DNA from: JAICKN01 sp036489565
GTDB taxonomy: Bacteria > Acidobacteriota > Terriglobia > Terriglobales > Acidobacteriaceae
Assembly: GCA_036489565.1 (NCBI GenBank)
Contig: DASXFN010000086.1
Span: forward strand, 62,001-126,000
Length of the DNA: 64,000 bases
Reading direction: 5' to 3'
Shown here piece by piece: positions 25,820 through 36,246 of this stretch (position 1 is its first letter; each line of letters opens with the position of its first letter). The notes under the pieces were generated by a model, which worked only from the letters and a program-made list of their open reading frames with translations, did no database searches and was not told the origin of the DNA. A program made the position numbers and the translations under genes.

Positions 25820-26310
25820 TTCTCTGTCCGTGACAATTGTTTGTTTTTGGAAAATATTCGAACGCTGTAAGCGATCGGCAATCCGATAAGGAACATATGC
25901 ACCAGCAGACCCTGGTCCAGGCCGCGCATGCGGAAAGGTCCTTTGAAGTGGATCGCGGAAAGCGGCAACACTATCAGATTCATCACCAGGAAGATTGCGA
26001 TGCCATAGAACAAACCACACACAAAAGGATATTCCTTTAGGAATTTCAGTTTCAAACTGGCCCCGTAATACACCGTGGCCGCCGAAAGGGCGATAAAAAA
26101 ATGCAAAGCAATCCCCAGGACGTAATAGAACGCCCCACCCTGAAAAGCGATACTCCCAACAAGTCCACGGGCAATCCCGCGCGGCATATTCCATCCGTAA
26201 CTGATGTATGCCAAAGTTAAGTCAAAAGCGCCCGCGATAAAACCCCCGACGAGAATGGCCGCCACCGGTCGAGGCTTATCCAAAGACGACTGGACAGAAG
26301 TTGTATTCAT
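25816..26310 (-). CDS. Four-helix membrane protein, unknown
   Basis: 164 residues with four hydrophobic segments (ILVGGFIAGAFDLTLAYISY, YYVLGIALHFFIALSAATVY, YPFVCGLFYGIAIFLVMNLI, LLVHMFLIGLPIAYSVRIF). It resembles small uncharacterised membrane proteins often annotated in Acidobacteria; I do not recognise a family with confidence. Its end overlaps the ECF42 gene end by 4 bp, tail to tail. It stands alone. Confidence 0.75.
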   Translation of the reverse strand: MNTTSVQSSLDKPRPVAAILVGGFIAGAFDLTLAYISYGWNMPRGIARGLVGSIAFQGGAFYYVLGIALHFFIALSAATVYYGASLKLKFLKEYPFVCGLFYGIAIFLVMNLIVLPLSAIHFKGPFRMRGLDQGLLVHMFLIGLPIAYSVRIFSKNKQLSRTEN

Positions 26311-26413
26311 TTAGCCCCACAAAATATTTTCAAGGAATGATTTCTGCCAATGTTTGACGTGGGAGCCAGCCGCAAGTTAGCGGCTTATGTGAACATGCGA
26401 TTCACGGCAACTC

Positions 26414-28021
26414 TTATTTCTGCTTCTCTTCTTTTTTGTGATGGAGATCCAGCCCAAACGAAGGATGCTCTCGCGTCCCGGTGATCTTGATCGGCAGCTC
26501 GGTAACGTCTCCTTTGCGGAAGAACGGGTCCACTGCCTTCAGGAGGAAAGACTTCACACCTGTGGTCATCTGCGACAACTTGGCCTTCAGGCGGAGGGTC
26601 CCATAAAAATCGAGCTTCTCATCCGTGAGCGCATAGGTGCCATCCAGTTGGACATTCGCGCCGGGAACTTCAAACGTTAAATTATGGAAGGTAATCATGC
26701 CGCCGCCCATCGCGAATTGCCCGCGCAAATTAGAAATACTGCTACCCGCATCCTCATCGTCAGGCTTGCCCTCTCCTCTGCGGCTCAGGCTCTCCACTTT
26801 ATCTCGAACCTTGGGGTCGGTAAAGATGGCATGTTCAACTCCAAATTTTCCCACCAGCTTCAGCTTCTGTATAACGTCGCCCTCGCCGGCGGGCAAATCG
26901 AATTTCGTATGCAGGGTCACACTTCCCGTCAACGGAGGTTTATCGGCCTTCACCGCCAGCCGCATCAGGTCCTCAATCCTCCCGTTGTCCACGGTCACAT
27001 CCAACTCAACGGCACGGCCCTTCTCGCCTTCCTGTTTAAGCACCGCGCCATCCGCCACAATTGTTGTATTCCCAATCGTGGCGCGCACCGGATGCAGCAT
27101 GGTGTTGCCATTCGTGCCGTCTACGGTCGCTTCGTACAGGGTTTTTAGGTCCACGGGATGTCCTGCCAGCGTAACCGCAAAATCCGGTGTGTCGGTCTCG
27201 CCCTTCACGCTGATCTGTTCCAGCACGCCGCCAAACTTTCCTTCGGAACTCAGAATTCCGCTGATCCCTTTGAAGACTCCCAAATCCGCATTTTTGAATG
27301 TATAGCCGGCCGCCAATGGAGTCTGACCCGGATCGTCAGCATTCCACGGTCCAAAATTGCCACTCGCCGCGATCTCCCCCGGCGGCTTGTAATTCTTCAA
27401 GTGCGCGGTAAATGACGCCGCGCGATTCAGACCCACCGCATGCATGACCAGCTCATGAATCAGAAATATGTGTTCGGGCTTCTCCGGATCTTTCGGCATG
27501 AGGTGCAGCTCGGTATCGTCCGCATCGAGTTCATGCACCAGAATCTTAATTTCCTTGAGCTTACGTTTACGCTCCGCGCCGCTCGCAGGATTTTGATTTT
27601 GGTTATTGTCTTCGTGCGGTGGGATGTGAATGACCAAACCTGTAAAGTGAATGCGATTGATCTTCCACGGAGATCCCAGCAAGCCCAACACTCCGGCCTC
27701 CGCTGAAAATTCGCGTGCCGCGATCAGCGGCGGTATGTCCTTCCTCCCCTTGTAATGCACCACAAGCCCGGAGCCCGTCACCTTCAGCGCCGGAGTCAGC
27801 GAAACATGGAAGTCCTGCAACTCCACGTTTCCATTGAACTTTTGCTGCAACAATTCAATCGCGCGAGCGTGGACGTAGGGCTGGGCGTAATGCACGGCAA
27901 GAGCAATCGCAATGCCTACGGCTACAAGAAACGCCAGAATCAGAATCGGAAGAATGGTATGCAGGAAATAGTGCTTACGAGATTTTTTTCCTAACCGCTC
28001 GGACTCCGCAACTTGAGGCAA
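26414..28021 (-). CDS. AsmA-like membrane-anchored protein
   Basis: 535 residues, TTG start with an AGGAGAG ribosome site. One N-terminal membrane helix (ILPILILAFLVAVGIAIALAV) is followed by a long periplasmic part of repeated beta segments typical of AsmA/TamB-like proteins (LQDFHVSLTPALKVTGSGLV, NNLTFEV-like FHNLTFEVPGANVQLDG). Such proteins are thought to bridge the envelope in lipid transport or outer-membrane assembly; a specific role cannot be assigned. A charged linker (PPHEDNNQNQNPASG) and a basic tail (LDLHHKKEEKQK) are visible. It stands alone. Confidence 0.8.
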   Translation of the reverse strand: MPQVAESERLGKKSRKHYFLHTILPILILAFLVAVGIAIALAVHYAQPYVHARAIELLQQKFNGNVELQDFHVSLTPALKVTGSGLVVHYKGRKDIPPLIAAREFSAEAGVLGLLGSPWKINRIHFTGLVIHIPPHEDNNQNQNPASGAERKRKLKEIKILVHELDADDTELHLMPKDPEKPEHIFLIHELVMHAVGLNRAASFTAHLKNYKPPGEIAASGNFGPWNADDPGQTPLAAGYTFKNADLGVFKGISGILSSEGKFGGVLEQISVKGETDTPDFAVTLAGHPVDLKTLYEATVDGTNGNTMLHPVRATIGNTTIVADGAVLKQEGEKGRAVELDVTVDNGRIEDLMRLAVKADKPPLTGSVTLHTKFDLPAGEGDVIQKLKLVGKFGVEHAIFTDPKVRDKVESLSRRGEGKPDDEDAGSSISNLRGQFAMGGGMITFHNLTFEVPGANVQLDGTYALTDEKLDFYGTLRLKAKLSQMTTGVKSFLLKAVDPFFRKGDVTELPIKITGTREHPSFGLDLHHKKEEKQK

Positions 28022-28104
28022 TCGGCTCTCCTGATCGTTGGGCAGCTGAGAGCTTTTGCGGCATCATCCTGAAAAAGAAAACATCTCAAAAAGCCCGCCC
28101 CGAT

Positions 28105-28455
28105 CTACCCTAAGATGAATTGCCGATACGCGGAGTTGGCCGCGACCTCCAATAACCGGGCCCGAAAGAGATTGCAGCCACTTTGCTGCTTCAACGCTGC
28201 TTCAATCTTCATCACTTCAGCAGATTTCAAGCTTAATCGCCCGCTCTGCTGATTCCCGGGCCTTGCGCCCCTACGCACTCCAACAATGGCGCAGCCACCA
28301 GCGGATGTGCAACGTTCACGCGAAACAACTTCTACCGACGTACATATGTGACGTTCGCCAATCTCACGCAGCGCCGCGAGCGCGATGAGCAATGGCCGAA
28401 TTTTTTTGGACGAGAAGACGCGATCCTGATTTTCCGAATCCTCCCACGGGAACAT
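28105..28455 (-). CDS. Doubtful ORF, possibly not a gene
   Basis: 116 codons in the 611-bp space between the AsmA-like gene and the RND operon. There is no ribosome site, no recognisable domain and no neighbour overlap. Listed because nothing else fills the space; the final helix (KIEAALKQQSGCNLFRARLL) looks protein-like. The rest of the gap (28456-28632) is AT-rich and must contain the RND operon promoter, but no clear hexamer pair was found. Confidence 0.2.
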   Translation of the reverse strand: MFPWEDSENQDRVFSSKKIRPLLIALAALREIGERHICTSVEVVSRERCTSAGGCAIVGVRRGARPGNQQSGRLSLKSAEVMKIEAALKQQSGCNLFRARLLEVAANSAYRQFILG

Positions 28456-28632
28456 TCATTCCATTTTTAATGTTTCTTTAATTTTTTTCGCTAATGTTTT
28501 TTCGCTCCGGATCTTGCTTGTAAAGTTATGTAAAACAATCTCTTTTTCGAGTCCTTCAATGTCTTCGGACATCAAAATTAGGTAATCTAGAGTGTGTCCG
28601 CTTCATACGTAATTCATTCAAGATAACTTCTC

Positions 28633-31600
28633 ATGTGGATTGTTCGTCTCGCGCTTCGGCGTCCGTACACGTTTGTGGTGCTGGCCCTGCTCCTTTTGAT
28701 TCTGGGGCCGCTCGTCATTTTGAACACGCCCACCGACATTTTCCCCAATATTGATATCCCAGTGGTCAGCGTTATCTGGCGGTACACAGGTTTCAACGCG
28801 CAGCAGATGTCCGACCACATCGTCACGCTCACGGAGCGCAGCCTTACCACGACCGTGGATGACATCGAGCACATCGAGTCCCAATCCCTGAATGGAACTG
28901 CGGTGGTCAAAATTTTCTTCCAGCCCGATGCGAACATCAATAAAGCGATCGCCCAAGTCACGGCTGTTTCGCAGACCCAGGTACGTCAATTGCCAGCCGG
29001 CACCACGCCCCCGCTGGTCATTACCTACAACGCGTCCACGGTTCCGATCCTTCAACTCGCATTGTCTGGAAAAGGGCTCTCCGAGCAGGAATTGAATGAC
29101 TACGCGCTGAATTTTCTGCGCACGCGCCTGGTGACGGTCCGCGGAGTCGCGATTCCTTATCCCTACGGCGGCAAGCAGCGTCAGGTACAGGTGGACTTAA
29201 ACACCTCGGAACTCCAAGCCAAGGGGCTTTCCCCCTTGGACGTGGTGAATGCCATTAGCGCCCAAAATCTTATTCTTCCTTCGGGAAGTTCGAAGATTGG
29301 TTCGCTCGATTACGACGTTGACATCAACGGCAGTCCCGACACGATTCAAGAATTAAACGATCTCCCGCTCAAGCGCGTTGGCGATACAACTTTGTACATC
29401 CACGACGTTGCGCACGTACGCGATGGATCGCCGCCCCAAACCAACATTGTGCGCGTGAACGGTCAGCGCGCTTCGCTTCTTACCATCCTGAAGGCGGGCA
29501 ACGCCTCCACGCTCGACGTAATTACCGGCGTGAAAACCATGCTGACGCAACTCGAATCCGGCCTGCCCGAGTCGCTGAAGGTTCATCCCCTCGCAGATCA
29601 ATCGTTGTTTGTGCGCGCCTCCATCAATGGCGTATTGCGGGAAGCCACCATCGCCGCGGTCCTGACCGCGCTGATGATTCTCATCTTCCTGGGAAGCTGG
29701 CGCAGCACTCTCATCATTGCTATCTCCATTCCGCTTTCCATTCTCACTTCCATTGTTGTATTGAGCGCGCTCGGTCAGACCATCAACATCATGACCCTGG
29801 GAGGTCTCGCGCTCGCGGTCGGCATACTTGTGGACGATGCCACGGTGGAAATAGAAAACATTAATCGCAACCTCGCGCAAGGCAAGGAAGTGGAACACGC
29901 CATTTTGGATGGCGCCCAGCAGATCGCGATTCCGGCTTTTGTCTCCACGCTATCCATCTGCATTGTGTTTGTGCCCATGTTCTTCCTGAGTGGCGTAGCG
30001 AAATTTCTTTTTGTGCCGCTGGCGGAGGCTGTCACCTTCGCCATGCTCGCCTCCTACCTGCTCTCACGCACGTTGGTTCCGACCATGGCGAAGTACCTGA
30101 TTCGCGGACATGAGGCTGAATCAGGACACTTCGAGGCGCAAAGCCCCAATCCGCTGGTGCGCTGGCAGGCGCGTTTTGAAATTTCTTTTGAGCACTTCCG
30201 CGAACGCTATCATCACTGGCTGGAGCGCGTCCTGCACCATCGCAAGTTGTTTCTTGTCGGCTTCACTGCCGCTTGTGCGGTTTCATTCATTCTTGTTCCC
30301 TGGATCGGCGAGGACTTTTTCCCCGCGGTTGACAGTGGCCAGTTCAAACTCCACATCCGCGCCCGTACCGGCACCCGTATTGAAGAAACAGCGCGGCTCT
30401 GCGACCTGATTGAAAACTCCATTCGCGAACAAATTCCTGCCAGCGAAATGGAAAGCGTGATTGACAACATCGGCATTCCTTACAGCGGCATCAATCTTTC
30501 TTACAGCAGCTCCGCCCCCATCGGTCCCGGCGATGCCGACATTCTGGTAAACCTGAAGTCCGGCCATCGTCCGACCGACGATTATGTTCATAAACTAAGG
30601 CTCAGTCTCACCAAAGAGTTTCCTGGCGTCGAGTTTTCGTTTTTGCCCGCTGATATCGTCAGCCAGATATTGAATTTCGGCCTGCCTTCTCCCGTTGACG
30701 TGCAGGTCCGCGGCTACAACGTAGAGGCCAACCGCAAGTTCGCAAACGCGCTATTAGAGCGCCTCAAGTTCATCCCTGGCGCGACTGATATGCACGTTCA
30801 GCAGCCCTTCAACCAGCCCATGTTGCACATCAATGTGGACCGCACTCGGGCGCAAATGGTCGGCTTCAGCCAACGCGACATTGCCAGCGATGTATTGATT
30901 TCTCTTTCTGGCAGCTTTCAGACCACGCCGGAATTCTGGCTTAATCCCAAAAATGGCGTGAGCTATTCCATTGCCACGCAAACGCCGGAATACCGCCTTG
31001 ATTCTCTTCAGGATTTAGAAAATATTCCGCTTTCCGGCTCGACTCCCGCGCAGCGGCAGATTCTCGGCAGCTTTGCCACCTTCCAATTGGGCTCAGGCAC
31101 GGAGGTCGTTTCACACTACGACATCCAGCCAGTGATTGATATTTTTGGCTCGGTGCAGGGAACCGATCTGGGCGCAGTCGCCAAGCAGATAGATAAAGTT
31201 GTGCAGGACAGTCAAAAAGATGTGCCGCGCGGTTCACAATTAATTATCCGCGGACAAATCCTGACCATGCAAAGGTCCTTCATTGGCCTATTTAGCGGGC
31301 TGGCCTTCGCTATCCTTCTGGTCTATTTGCTGATCGTGATCAACTTCCAGTCATGGCTGGATCCTTTCATTATCATTTCCGCGTTGCCCGCCGCGTTGGC
31401 CGGCATTGTTTGGATACTCTTTATCACGCACACCACCATCAGCGTCCCGTCATTGACCGGCTCGATCATGTGCATGGGAGTGGCCACGGCCAACAGTATT
31501 CTGGTCGTTAGCTTCGCGAAAGAGCAGATGACGGAAGGTAAAGACGCCGTAGCGGCAGCGCTGCAAGCCGGCTTTACCCGCTTCCGTCCTGTACTCATGA

Positions 31601-31815
31601 CGGCCCTTGCCATGATCATCGGCATGGTGCCCATGGCCATTGGATTAGGCGAGGGCGGCGAACAGAACGCTCCTTTAGGCCGCGCCGTTATCGGCGGCCT
31701 GCTGTTCGCGACTGTCGCTACGCTATTTTTTGTGCCTGTATTTTTCAGTCTGCTGCACGGACGCCGTCAGGCCAGGGAACGTGAATCCGCGCGGCTATTG
31801 CATTCATCTTCTTAG
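28633..31815 (+). CDS. RND efflux transporter permease subunit
   Basis: 1060 residues, full length for the family. This inner-membrane pump exchanges protons for exported substrate. It has twelve membrane helices in the 1+5, 1+5 layout. The proton-relay pair DD in helix 4 (AVGILVDDATVEIEN) is present, and periplasmic loops fill the two large gaps. Start MWIVRLALRRPYTFVVLALL lacks a cleavable signal, as usual. It is the first gene of an operon with its adaptor and outer-membrane factor. Substrates (drugs, solvents or lipids) cannot be predicted, and no local regulator gene is present. Confidence 0.95.
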   Translation: MWIVRLALRRPYTFVVLALLLLILGPLVILNTPTDIFPNIDIPVVSVIWRYTGFNAQQMSDHIVTLTERSLTTTVDDIEHIESQSLNGTAVVKIFFQPDANINKAIAQVTAVSQTQVRQLPAGTTPPLVITYNASTVPILQLALSGKGLSEQELNDYALNFLRTRLVTVRGVAIPYPYGGKQRQVQVDLNTSELQAKGLSPLDVVNAISAQNLILPSGSSKIGSLDYDVDINGSPDTIQELNDLPLKRVGDTTLYIHDVAHVRDGSPPQTNIVRVNGQRASLLTILKAGNASTLDVITGVKTMLTQLESGLPESLKVHPLADQSLFVRASINGVLREATIAAVLTALMILIFLGSWRSTLIIAISIPLSILTSIVVLSALGQTINIMTLGGLALAVGILVDDATVEIENINRNLAQGKEVEHAILDGAQQIAIPAFVSTLSICIVFVPMFFLSGVAKFLFVPLAEAVTFAMLASYLLSRTLVPTMAKYLIRGHEAESGHFEAQSPNPLVRWQARFEISFEHFRERYHHWLERVLHHRKLFLVGFTAACAVSFILVPWIGEDFFPAVDSGQFKLHIRARTGTRIEETARLCDLIENSIREQIPASEMESVIDNIGIPYSGINLSYSSSAPIGPGDADILVNLKSGHRPTDDYVHKLRLSLTKEFPGVEFSFLPADIVSQILNFGLPSPVDVQVRGYNVEANRKFANALLERLKFIPGATDMHVQQPFNQPMLHINVDRTRAQMVGFSQRDIASDVLISLSGSFQTTPEFWLNPKNGVSYSIATQTPEYRLDSLQDLENIPLSGSTPAQRQILGSFATFQLGSGTEVVSHYDIQPVIDIFGSVQGTDLGAVAKQIDKVVQDSQKDVPRGSQLIIRGQILTMQRSFIGLFSGLAFAILLVYLLIVINFQSWLDPFIIISALPAALAGIVWILFITHTTISVPSLTGSIMCMGVATANSILVVSFAKEQMTEGKDAVAAALQAGFTRFRPVLMTALAMIIGMVPMAIGLGEGGEQNAPLGRAVIGGLLFATVATLFFVPVFFSLLHGRRQARERESARLLHSSS

Positions 31816-31827
31816 GTTCATGGAGTT

Positions 31828-33060
31828 TTGCATGAGGAAATTACTTTGCAGCAATTAACCGCGACACCGGAGCCAGCGGGTACGAACACCGGCGCGCCAC
31901 AACCACACGGAAAGCACCATTGGGTAATCGCGCTGGTGGTCGTGGCCATTGTGCTCGCCGTCATCTTTGGCGGCATACTCCCTCGCGTAAAAGCCCGCGC
32001 CGAATTGCGCGAAGAAACCAATTCAACGGCCGTGCCCACGGTCCTGATAGTACAGCCGCAGCACACAAGCCCGGCGCAGGAAGTAGTTTTGCCCGCCAAT
32101 GTGCAGGCTTTCAATGACGCGCCCATCTATGCCCGCACCAACGGATATCTAAAGAAATGGTATGTAGACATCGGCGGCCACGTGAAGGCCGGACAATTGC
32201 TCGCGGAAATTGACACGCCCGAAGTGAACCAGGAGTTGCAGCAGGCGCGCGCCGATCTGGCCACCGCGGAAGCCAATCTGCACCTGTCGCAAATTACCGC
32301 GGAGCGCTATATGGGTCTCTTGAAAAGCGATTCCGTTTCCAAGCAGGAAGCCGACAATGCCGCTGGCGACTACGCCGCGAAAAAAGCGACAGTGGAGTCC
32401 GCGCAGTACAACGTAAAGCGTCTGCAAGACCTGCAATCCTTCCAGAAAATTTACGCGCCCTTCACCGGAGTCATCACGGCCCGCAATACCGATGTCGGCG
32501 CCCTCATTGATTCCGGGTCCAGCGGCGGTACGCGCACCGAACTCTTCCACATCGTCTCTCCCGACAAACTCCGGGTGTATGTAAATGTTCCAGAAATCTA
32601 TTCCCGCGCCGCCAAGCCGGGCCTGAAGGCGGAATTGGTCCTGAACGAATTTCCCGGCCATCCCTTCGAGGGCACTTTGGTGCGCACCGCCAATGCCATT
32701 GACCAAACCAGCCGCACACTGCTGGCGGAAATTGACGTTAACAATCCCACTGGACAATTGCTATCCGGCTCTTATGCCGAAGTCCATCTCAAATTGCCCT
32801 CTTCTGGCTCCGCGTTTCTGCTTCCCGTGAACACGCTGCTTTTCCGTTCTGAAGGATTGCGAGTTGCGGCGGTAAGCAACGGTCAGGCCACGCTCATTCC
32901 CATCACCATTGGTCGCGATTACGGCGTTCAGGTGGAAATAATCTCCGGGCTCAAGGGAGACGAAAATATCATCGTGAACCCGCCAGACTCTTTAGTCTCC
33001 GGCGAAAAGGTGCGGATCGCCCCGAAGGGCTCTTCTTCCACCGCGGGGTCAGGTTTGTAA
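31828..33060 (+). CDS. RND efflux periplasmic adaptor subunit
   Basis: 410 residues, with TTG at 31828 as start; the frame has an upstream stop (the pump's own TAG) 12 nt before, and the ATG at 31832 is out of frame. A membrane anchor (WVIALVVVAIVLAVIFGG) is followed by lipoyl/barrel-sandwich segments (GYLKKWYVDIGGHVKAGQLL), a coiled-coil hairpin (about residues 130-210, QARADLATAEANLHLS, VESAQYNVKRLQDLQ) and a beta-barrel domain. It links the pump to the outer-membrane channel. The C-terminus ends in a Ser-rich tail. Confidence 0.92.
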   Translation: MHEEITLQQLTATPEPAGTNTGAPQPHGKHHWVIALVVVAIVLAVIFGGILPRVKARAELREETNSTAVPTVLIVQPQHTSPAQEVVLPANVQAFNDAPIYARTNGYLKKWYVDIGGHVKAGQLLAEIDTPEVNQELQQARADLATAEANLHLSQITAERYMGLLKSDSVSKQEADNAAGDYAAKKATVESAQYNVKRLQDLQSFQKIYAPFTGVITARNTDVGALIDSGSSGGTRTELFHIVSPDKLRVYVNVPEIYSRAAKPGLKAELVLNEFPGHPFEGTLVRTANAIDQTSRTLLAEIDVNNPTGQLLSGSYAEVHLKLPSSGSAFLLPVNTLLFRSEGLRVAAVSNGQATLIPITIGRDYGVQVEIISGLKGDENIIVNPPDSLVSGEKVRIAPKGSSSTAGSGL

Positions 33061-34556
33061 TGAGTTCCGCCCAGGCCGAAAATTTGCAGAAACGGGACGC
33101 CACACAAATGTTCGCGGCGCTTACGCTGGCCTCGTCCATCCTGATTTTGAGCGGATGTCTCTCCGGTCCGCGTTACTCTCGCGCTACAGTTCCCACGCCT
33201 CCCCAGTACAAAGAGGTCCCGCCAGACTGGAAGACCGCGCAACCGAGCGATCAAATGGCCCGCGGGAAGTGGTGGGAAATTTTCCGCGATTCGCAGCTTA
33301 ACAACCTGGAAGAAAAAATTAATGTCTCCAACCAGAACTTGAAAGCCGCGCAGGCACAATTTCTCCAGGCTCGCGCCCAGGTCCGCTCATCACGCGCCGA
33401 TTACTATCCGACGCTCACCGTGGATCCTTCAGCCACTCGCATTCGCCAATCAAAAAACCGTCCGCTTAAGAGCAGCACGACGGACTATACCGACCTCATC
33501 CTTCCGTTGGACGTTTCCTACGAGCCGGACGTGTGGGGACGCGTGCGCCGCTCAGTTGAAGTCAGCCGCGAAAATGCGCAAGCCAGCGCCGCTGATCTGG
33601 AATCCGTCAGCTTGAGCCTGCACGCTGAACTCGCCCTCGATTATTTTGAGTTGCGCAGCCTCGACGCTGAAAGCCGTCTGCTTGATTCCACCGTGGACGC
33701 CTTTGCCAAGGCCTTGCAGTTAACTCAAAACCGCTACCAGGGCGGGATCGCCTCCGCCGTGGACGTGGCCCAGGCGCAAACGCAACTTGAAACCACTCGC
33801 GCGCAAGCCATTGATCTCCATGTGCAACGAGCGCAAAACGAACACGCCATCGCCACGCTGATTGGTGAACCGGCCTCGACATTTTCTTTGGCGGTCTCTC
33901 CCACGCTTGACCCGCCGCCAGTCATCCCCCCGGGAGTTCCTTCGCAATTGCTGGAACGCCGGCCCGATATCGCTGCCGCGGAGCGCCGCATGGCTGCCGC
34001 CAATGCGGAAATTGGCGTCGCCCGGACGGCCTATTATCCTTTGTTCAATTTGACTGGCGGCGGCGGCTTTGAGGGAACAACGCTCGCCAACTGGTTCTCA
34101 GGGCCGAGCATATTAGCCAGCGTTGGCGCGTCCGCTGCCGTCACGGTATTCGATGGCGGCCGCCGCCGCGCTCTCAACGAGCAAGCCCAGGCCGCGTACG
34201 ACCAGAACGTCGCCAACTACCGCCAGACCGTGTTGAACGCATTTCAGGAAGTAGAAGACAATCTTTCCGCGCTGCGCATTTTGCAGGACGAAGCGAAAAC
34301 AGAAGATGCGGCCGTGGCCGCTTCTCAACACTCGCTCCAACTCTCTACCAACCGCTACAAGGGCGGCGTAAGCAATTATCTGGAAGTCATCACCGCGCAG
34401 AATCTTGCCCTAGGAGACCAGCGCGCCGCCGTGGACATCTTGAGGCGTCGAGTGGCTGCGGCCGTTCTCTTGATCAAAGCGCTGGGCGGCGGATGGGATG
34501 CCTCTCAACTGCCCACGAATTTTTCCAGCGCCTCCACTGTTCCCCCTCAACCCTAG
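33060..34556 (+). CDS. RND efflux outer-membrane factor (NodT/OprM-like lipoprotein)
   Basis: 498 residues; the ATG overlaps the last base of the adaptor stop. A lipobox (SSILILSGCL) marks Cys38 or so as the lipid anchor. Two TolC-type repeats follow, each rich in helical heptads (NQNLKAAQAQFLQARAQVRSS and, in the second half, NAFQEVEDNLSALRILQDEAK; each is broken in the full protein). It forms the trimeric channel through the outer membrane. Completes the three-part pump. Confidence 0.93.
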   Translation: MSSAQAENLQKRDATQMFAALTLASSILILSGCLSGPRYSRATVPTPPQYKEVPPDWKTAQPSDQMARGKWWEIFRDSQLNNLEEKINVSNQNLKAAQAQFLQARAQVRSSRADYYPTLTVDPSATRIRQSKNRPLKSSTTDYTDLILPLDVSYEPDVWGRVRRSVEVSRENAQASAADLESVSLSLHAELALDYFELRSLDAESRLLDSTVDAFAKALQLTQNRYQGGIASAVDVAQAQTQLETTRAQAIDLHVQRAQNEHAIATLIGEPASTFSLAVSPTLDPPPVIPPGVPSQLLERRPDIAAAERRMAAANAEIGVARTAYYPLFNLTGGGGFEGTTLANWFSGPSILASVGASAAVTVFDGGRRRALNEQAQAAYDQNVANYRQTVLNAFQEVEDNLSALRILQDEAKTEDAAVAASQHSLQLSTNRYKGGVSNYLEVITAQNLALGDQRAAVDILRRRVAAAVLLIKALGGGWDASQLPTNFSSASTVPPQP

Positions 34557-34607
34557 CTTTGTCGTTCGCGGCCAGGAGAGAGGGCTCGCATTATGAAATT
34601 CTTCCGA

Positions 34608-36035
34608 TTACGGCACCGCGGAAAAATCACACAGTCCATTCGTGTTTTGCGCGGGGGGAGTCGGCGGTGTCGCCCATGAAGGATTGTTGAAGTCGAAAAA
34701 TTCCGTCATATCCATCTGTGCCGCGTCGCGGTTAGTGAGGCTGGGTAATCCAAAGCGCGTTTCAATCAACTTCAAGATCGCCGTAAAGTCCGCCGTGGTA
34801 TGCGAAACATAGTGCTTCTTGGTAAACGGAGAAACTACGATTAAGGGAATGCGGAATCCCGTATTTTCAAATCCGCAGGTGGGGCCGGTAACTTTGGTAC
34901 ACACGTCTCCCGCCATCAGGTCTTGTGGAGGTATCCCGTCAGGATCCACCGCCACCGCCGGAGGCACATGATCATATTCGCCGCCCCCTTCATCCCAAGT
35001 CAGTATGAAGATAGAATCCTTCCACGAAGAACTCTGCATAAACGCATTGATGTTTTTCGCGACCTGCGCGGCCCCCGTCTGCACGTTGTAATCCGGATGC
35101 TCGTCCGTTCCCGACTGGTAACCGGGCTCAATCAACGCCACGGAGGGCAGAGTCCCATTCGCCAAGTCGGTGAAGTATTGCGAGATGGGAGCAAGATTTT
35201 TCTGGTGCTGGCTCTCGAACGGTTGGAAATTTCCCAGAAAATCTGTGTTCGGATCGGTCAGGTAAATCTTCCATGACACCCCAGCGGATTCCAGCAATCC
35301 AAATATAGTGTTATTGGATAGCGATGTTTTCGGCGGATTCGCATGCCCCGCCGAGGTTGCCGCCAGAAGGTATAAACGGTTCAATTGCGTCCTGCTCAAT
35401 ACCGGCGAAAACCACGTATCCGAGGTGGCGAAGTTCGACGCCATGAAGTAGTAATAATTCAAATCGCTGCCGTCGTAATAACCCATCACGCGATTGCCGA
35501 CCTGGTCAAAGAATGGGACCGGCTCGCCCGCGGGGGGTGCCTGTGCGAATTTCGCCGCCGAGTGCACAAATCCGTCCATGGGTGCGTCGGTTCCGGGAGG
35601 ATTTTCCATATCTCGATCCACATGACTTTCATTCCATCCCGGACTCTGGTTCTGCACGCAAACCGTACGCAAGTGGTAAGCGTTAACTGCGGGCGCGCCA
35701 TTTTCCCCCGGATTGGAAGCGGTCGTGGGCAACCCGTCAAATTGCTGGCTAGCATATCCATTCGCCGCCCAGTAGTCAGGAAGCTTGCCAAAGTATTGGT
35801 CAAAGGATCGGTTCTCCTGCACCATCACAATGATGTGGTTTACTGCCGAATTCAAGCTAACGTTCGGTTGCGGAGGCGCTTGCGAAGGGTCGCCTCCGGT
35901 GCTGGCAGTGCCGACGGCGCCTCCCCCACAAGCGGTCATCAGGGCTGCACAGAGAACGGCGACGCTGAGGGTAAGAGGCCTGTAACAGCCGGCGCAAGAA
36001 GCACGAAATAGCGCGAAAATCCTCTCAGTCAACAT
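34608..36035 (-). CDS. Secreted phosphoesterase (PF04185-type)
   Basis: 475 residues, starting with a long hydrophobic signal and a lipobox-like LMTACGG, so probably a lipoprotein. The phosphoesterase signature HIIVMVQENRSFDQYFGKLP follows, then DMENPPGTDAPMDGF, TWDEGGGEYDHVPP and PLIVVSPFTKKHYVSH, the metal-binding landmarks of the acid phosphatase/phospholipase C group. It cleaves phosphate esters; whether lipids or small phosphates are hydrolysed is unknown. GAGGAAAA precedes the ATG. It converges with the RND operon. Confidence 0.88.
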   Translation of the reverse strand: MLTERIFALFRASCAGCYRPLTLSVAVLCAALMTACGGGAVGTASTGGDPSQAPPQPNVSLNSAVNHIIVMVQENRSFDQYFGKLPDYWAANGYASQQFDGLPTTASNPGENGAPAVNAYHLRTVCVQNQSPGWNESHVDRDMENPPGTDAPMDGFVHSAAKFAQAPPAGEPVPFFDQVGNRVMGYYDGSDLNYYYFMASNFATSDTWFSPVLSRTQLNRLYLLAATSAGHANPPKTSLSNNTIFGLLESAGVSWKIYLTDPNTDFLGNFQPFESQHQKNLAPISQYFTDLANGTLPSVALIEPGYQSGTDEHPDYNVQTGAAQVAKNINAFMQSSSWKDSIFILTWDEGGGEYDHVPPAVAVDPDGIPPQDLMAGDVCTKVTGPTCGFENTGFRIPLIVVSPFTKKHYVSHTTADFTAILKLIETRFGLPSLTNRDAAQMDMTEFFDFNNPSWATPPTPPAQNTNGLCDFSAVP

Positions 36036-36246
36036 TTTTCCTCGAAACCGATTAGGTGTAATCCTTTATGGCGGCCTGTGGGATGTACCTAAAATCCAAT
36101 AAGTTGTCCCGGACACCAAATCAGATGGACCTACCGTAGAATTTCGTGCTGAAAGCAACTTCAACTCATTGACTGGTGGGAGAAACGACGACCGAGAGGG
36201 AAGAATCGAACTTTATGTTGAAAGCTCAAATCTTGGTAACCCGAAC

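Noticed and set aside
26637..27305. 222-codon open frame antisense to the AsmA-like gene
   Set aside because: Low-complexity Ser/Pro composition and complete overlap with a well-supported gene.
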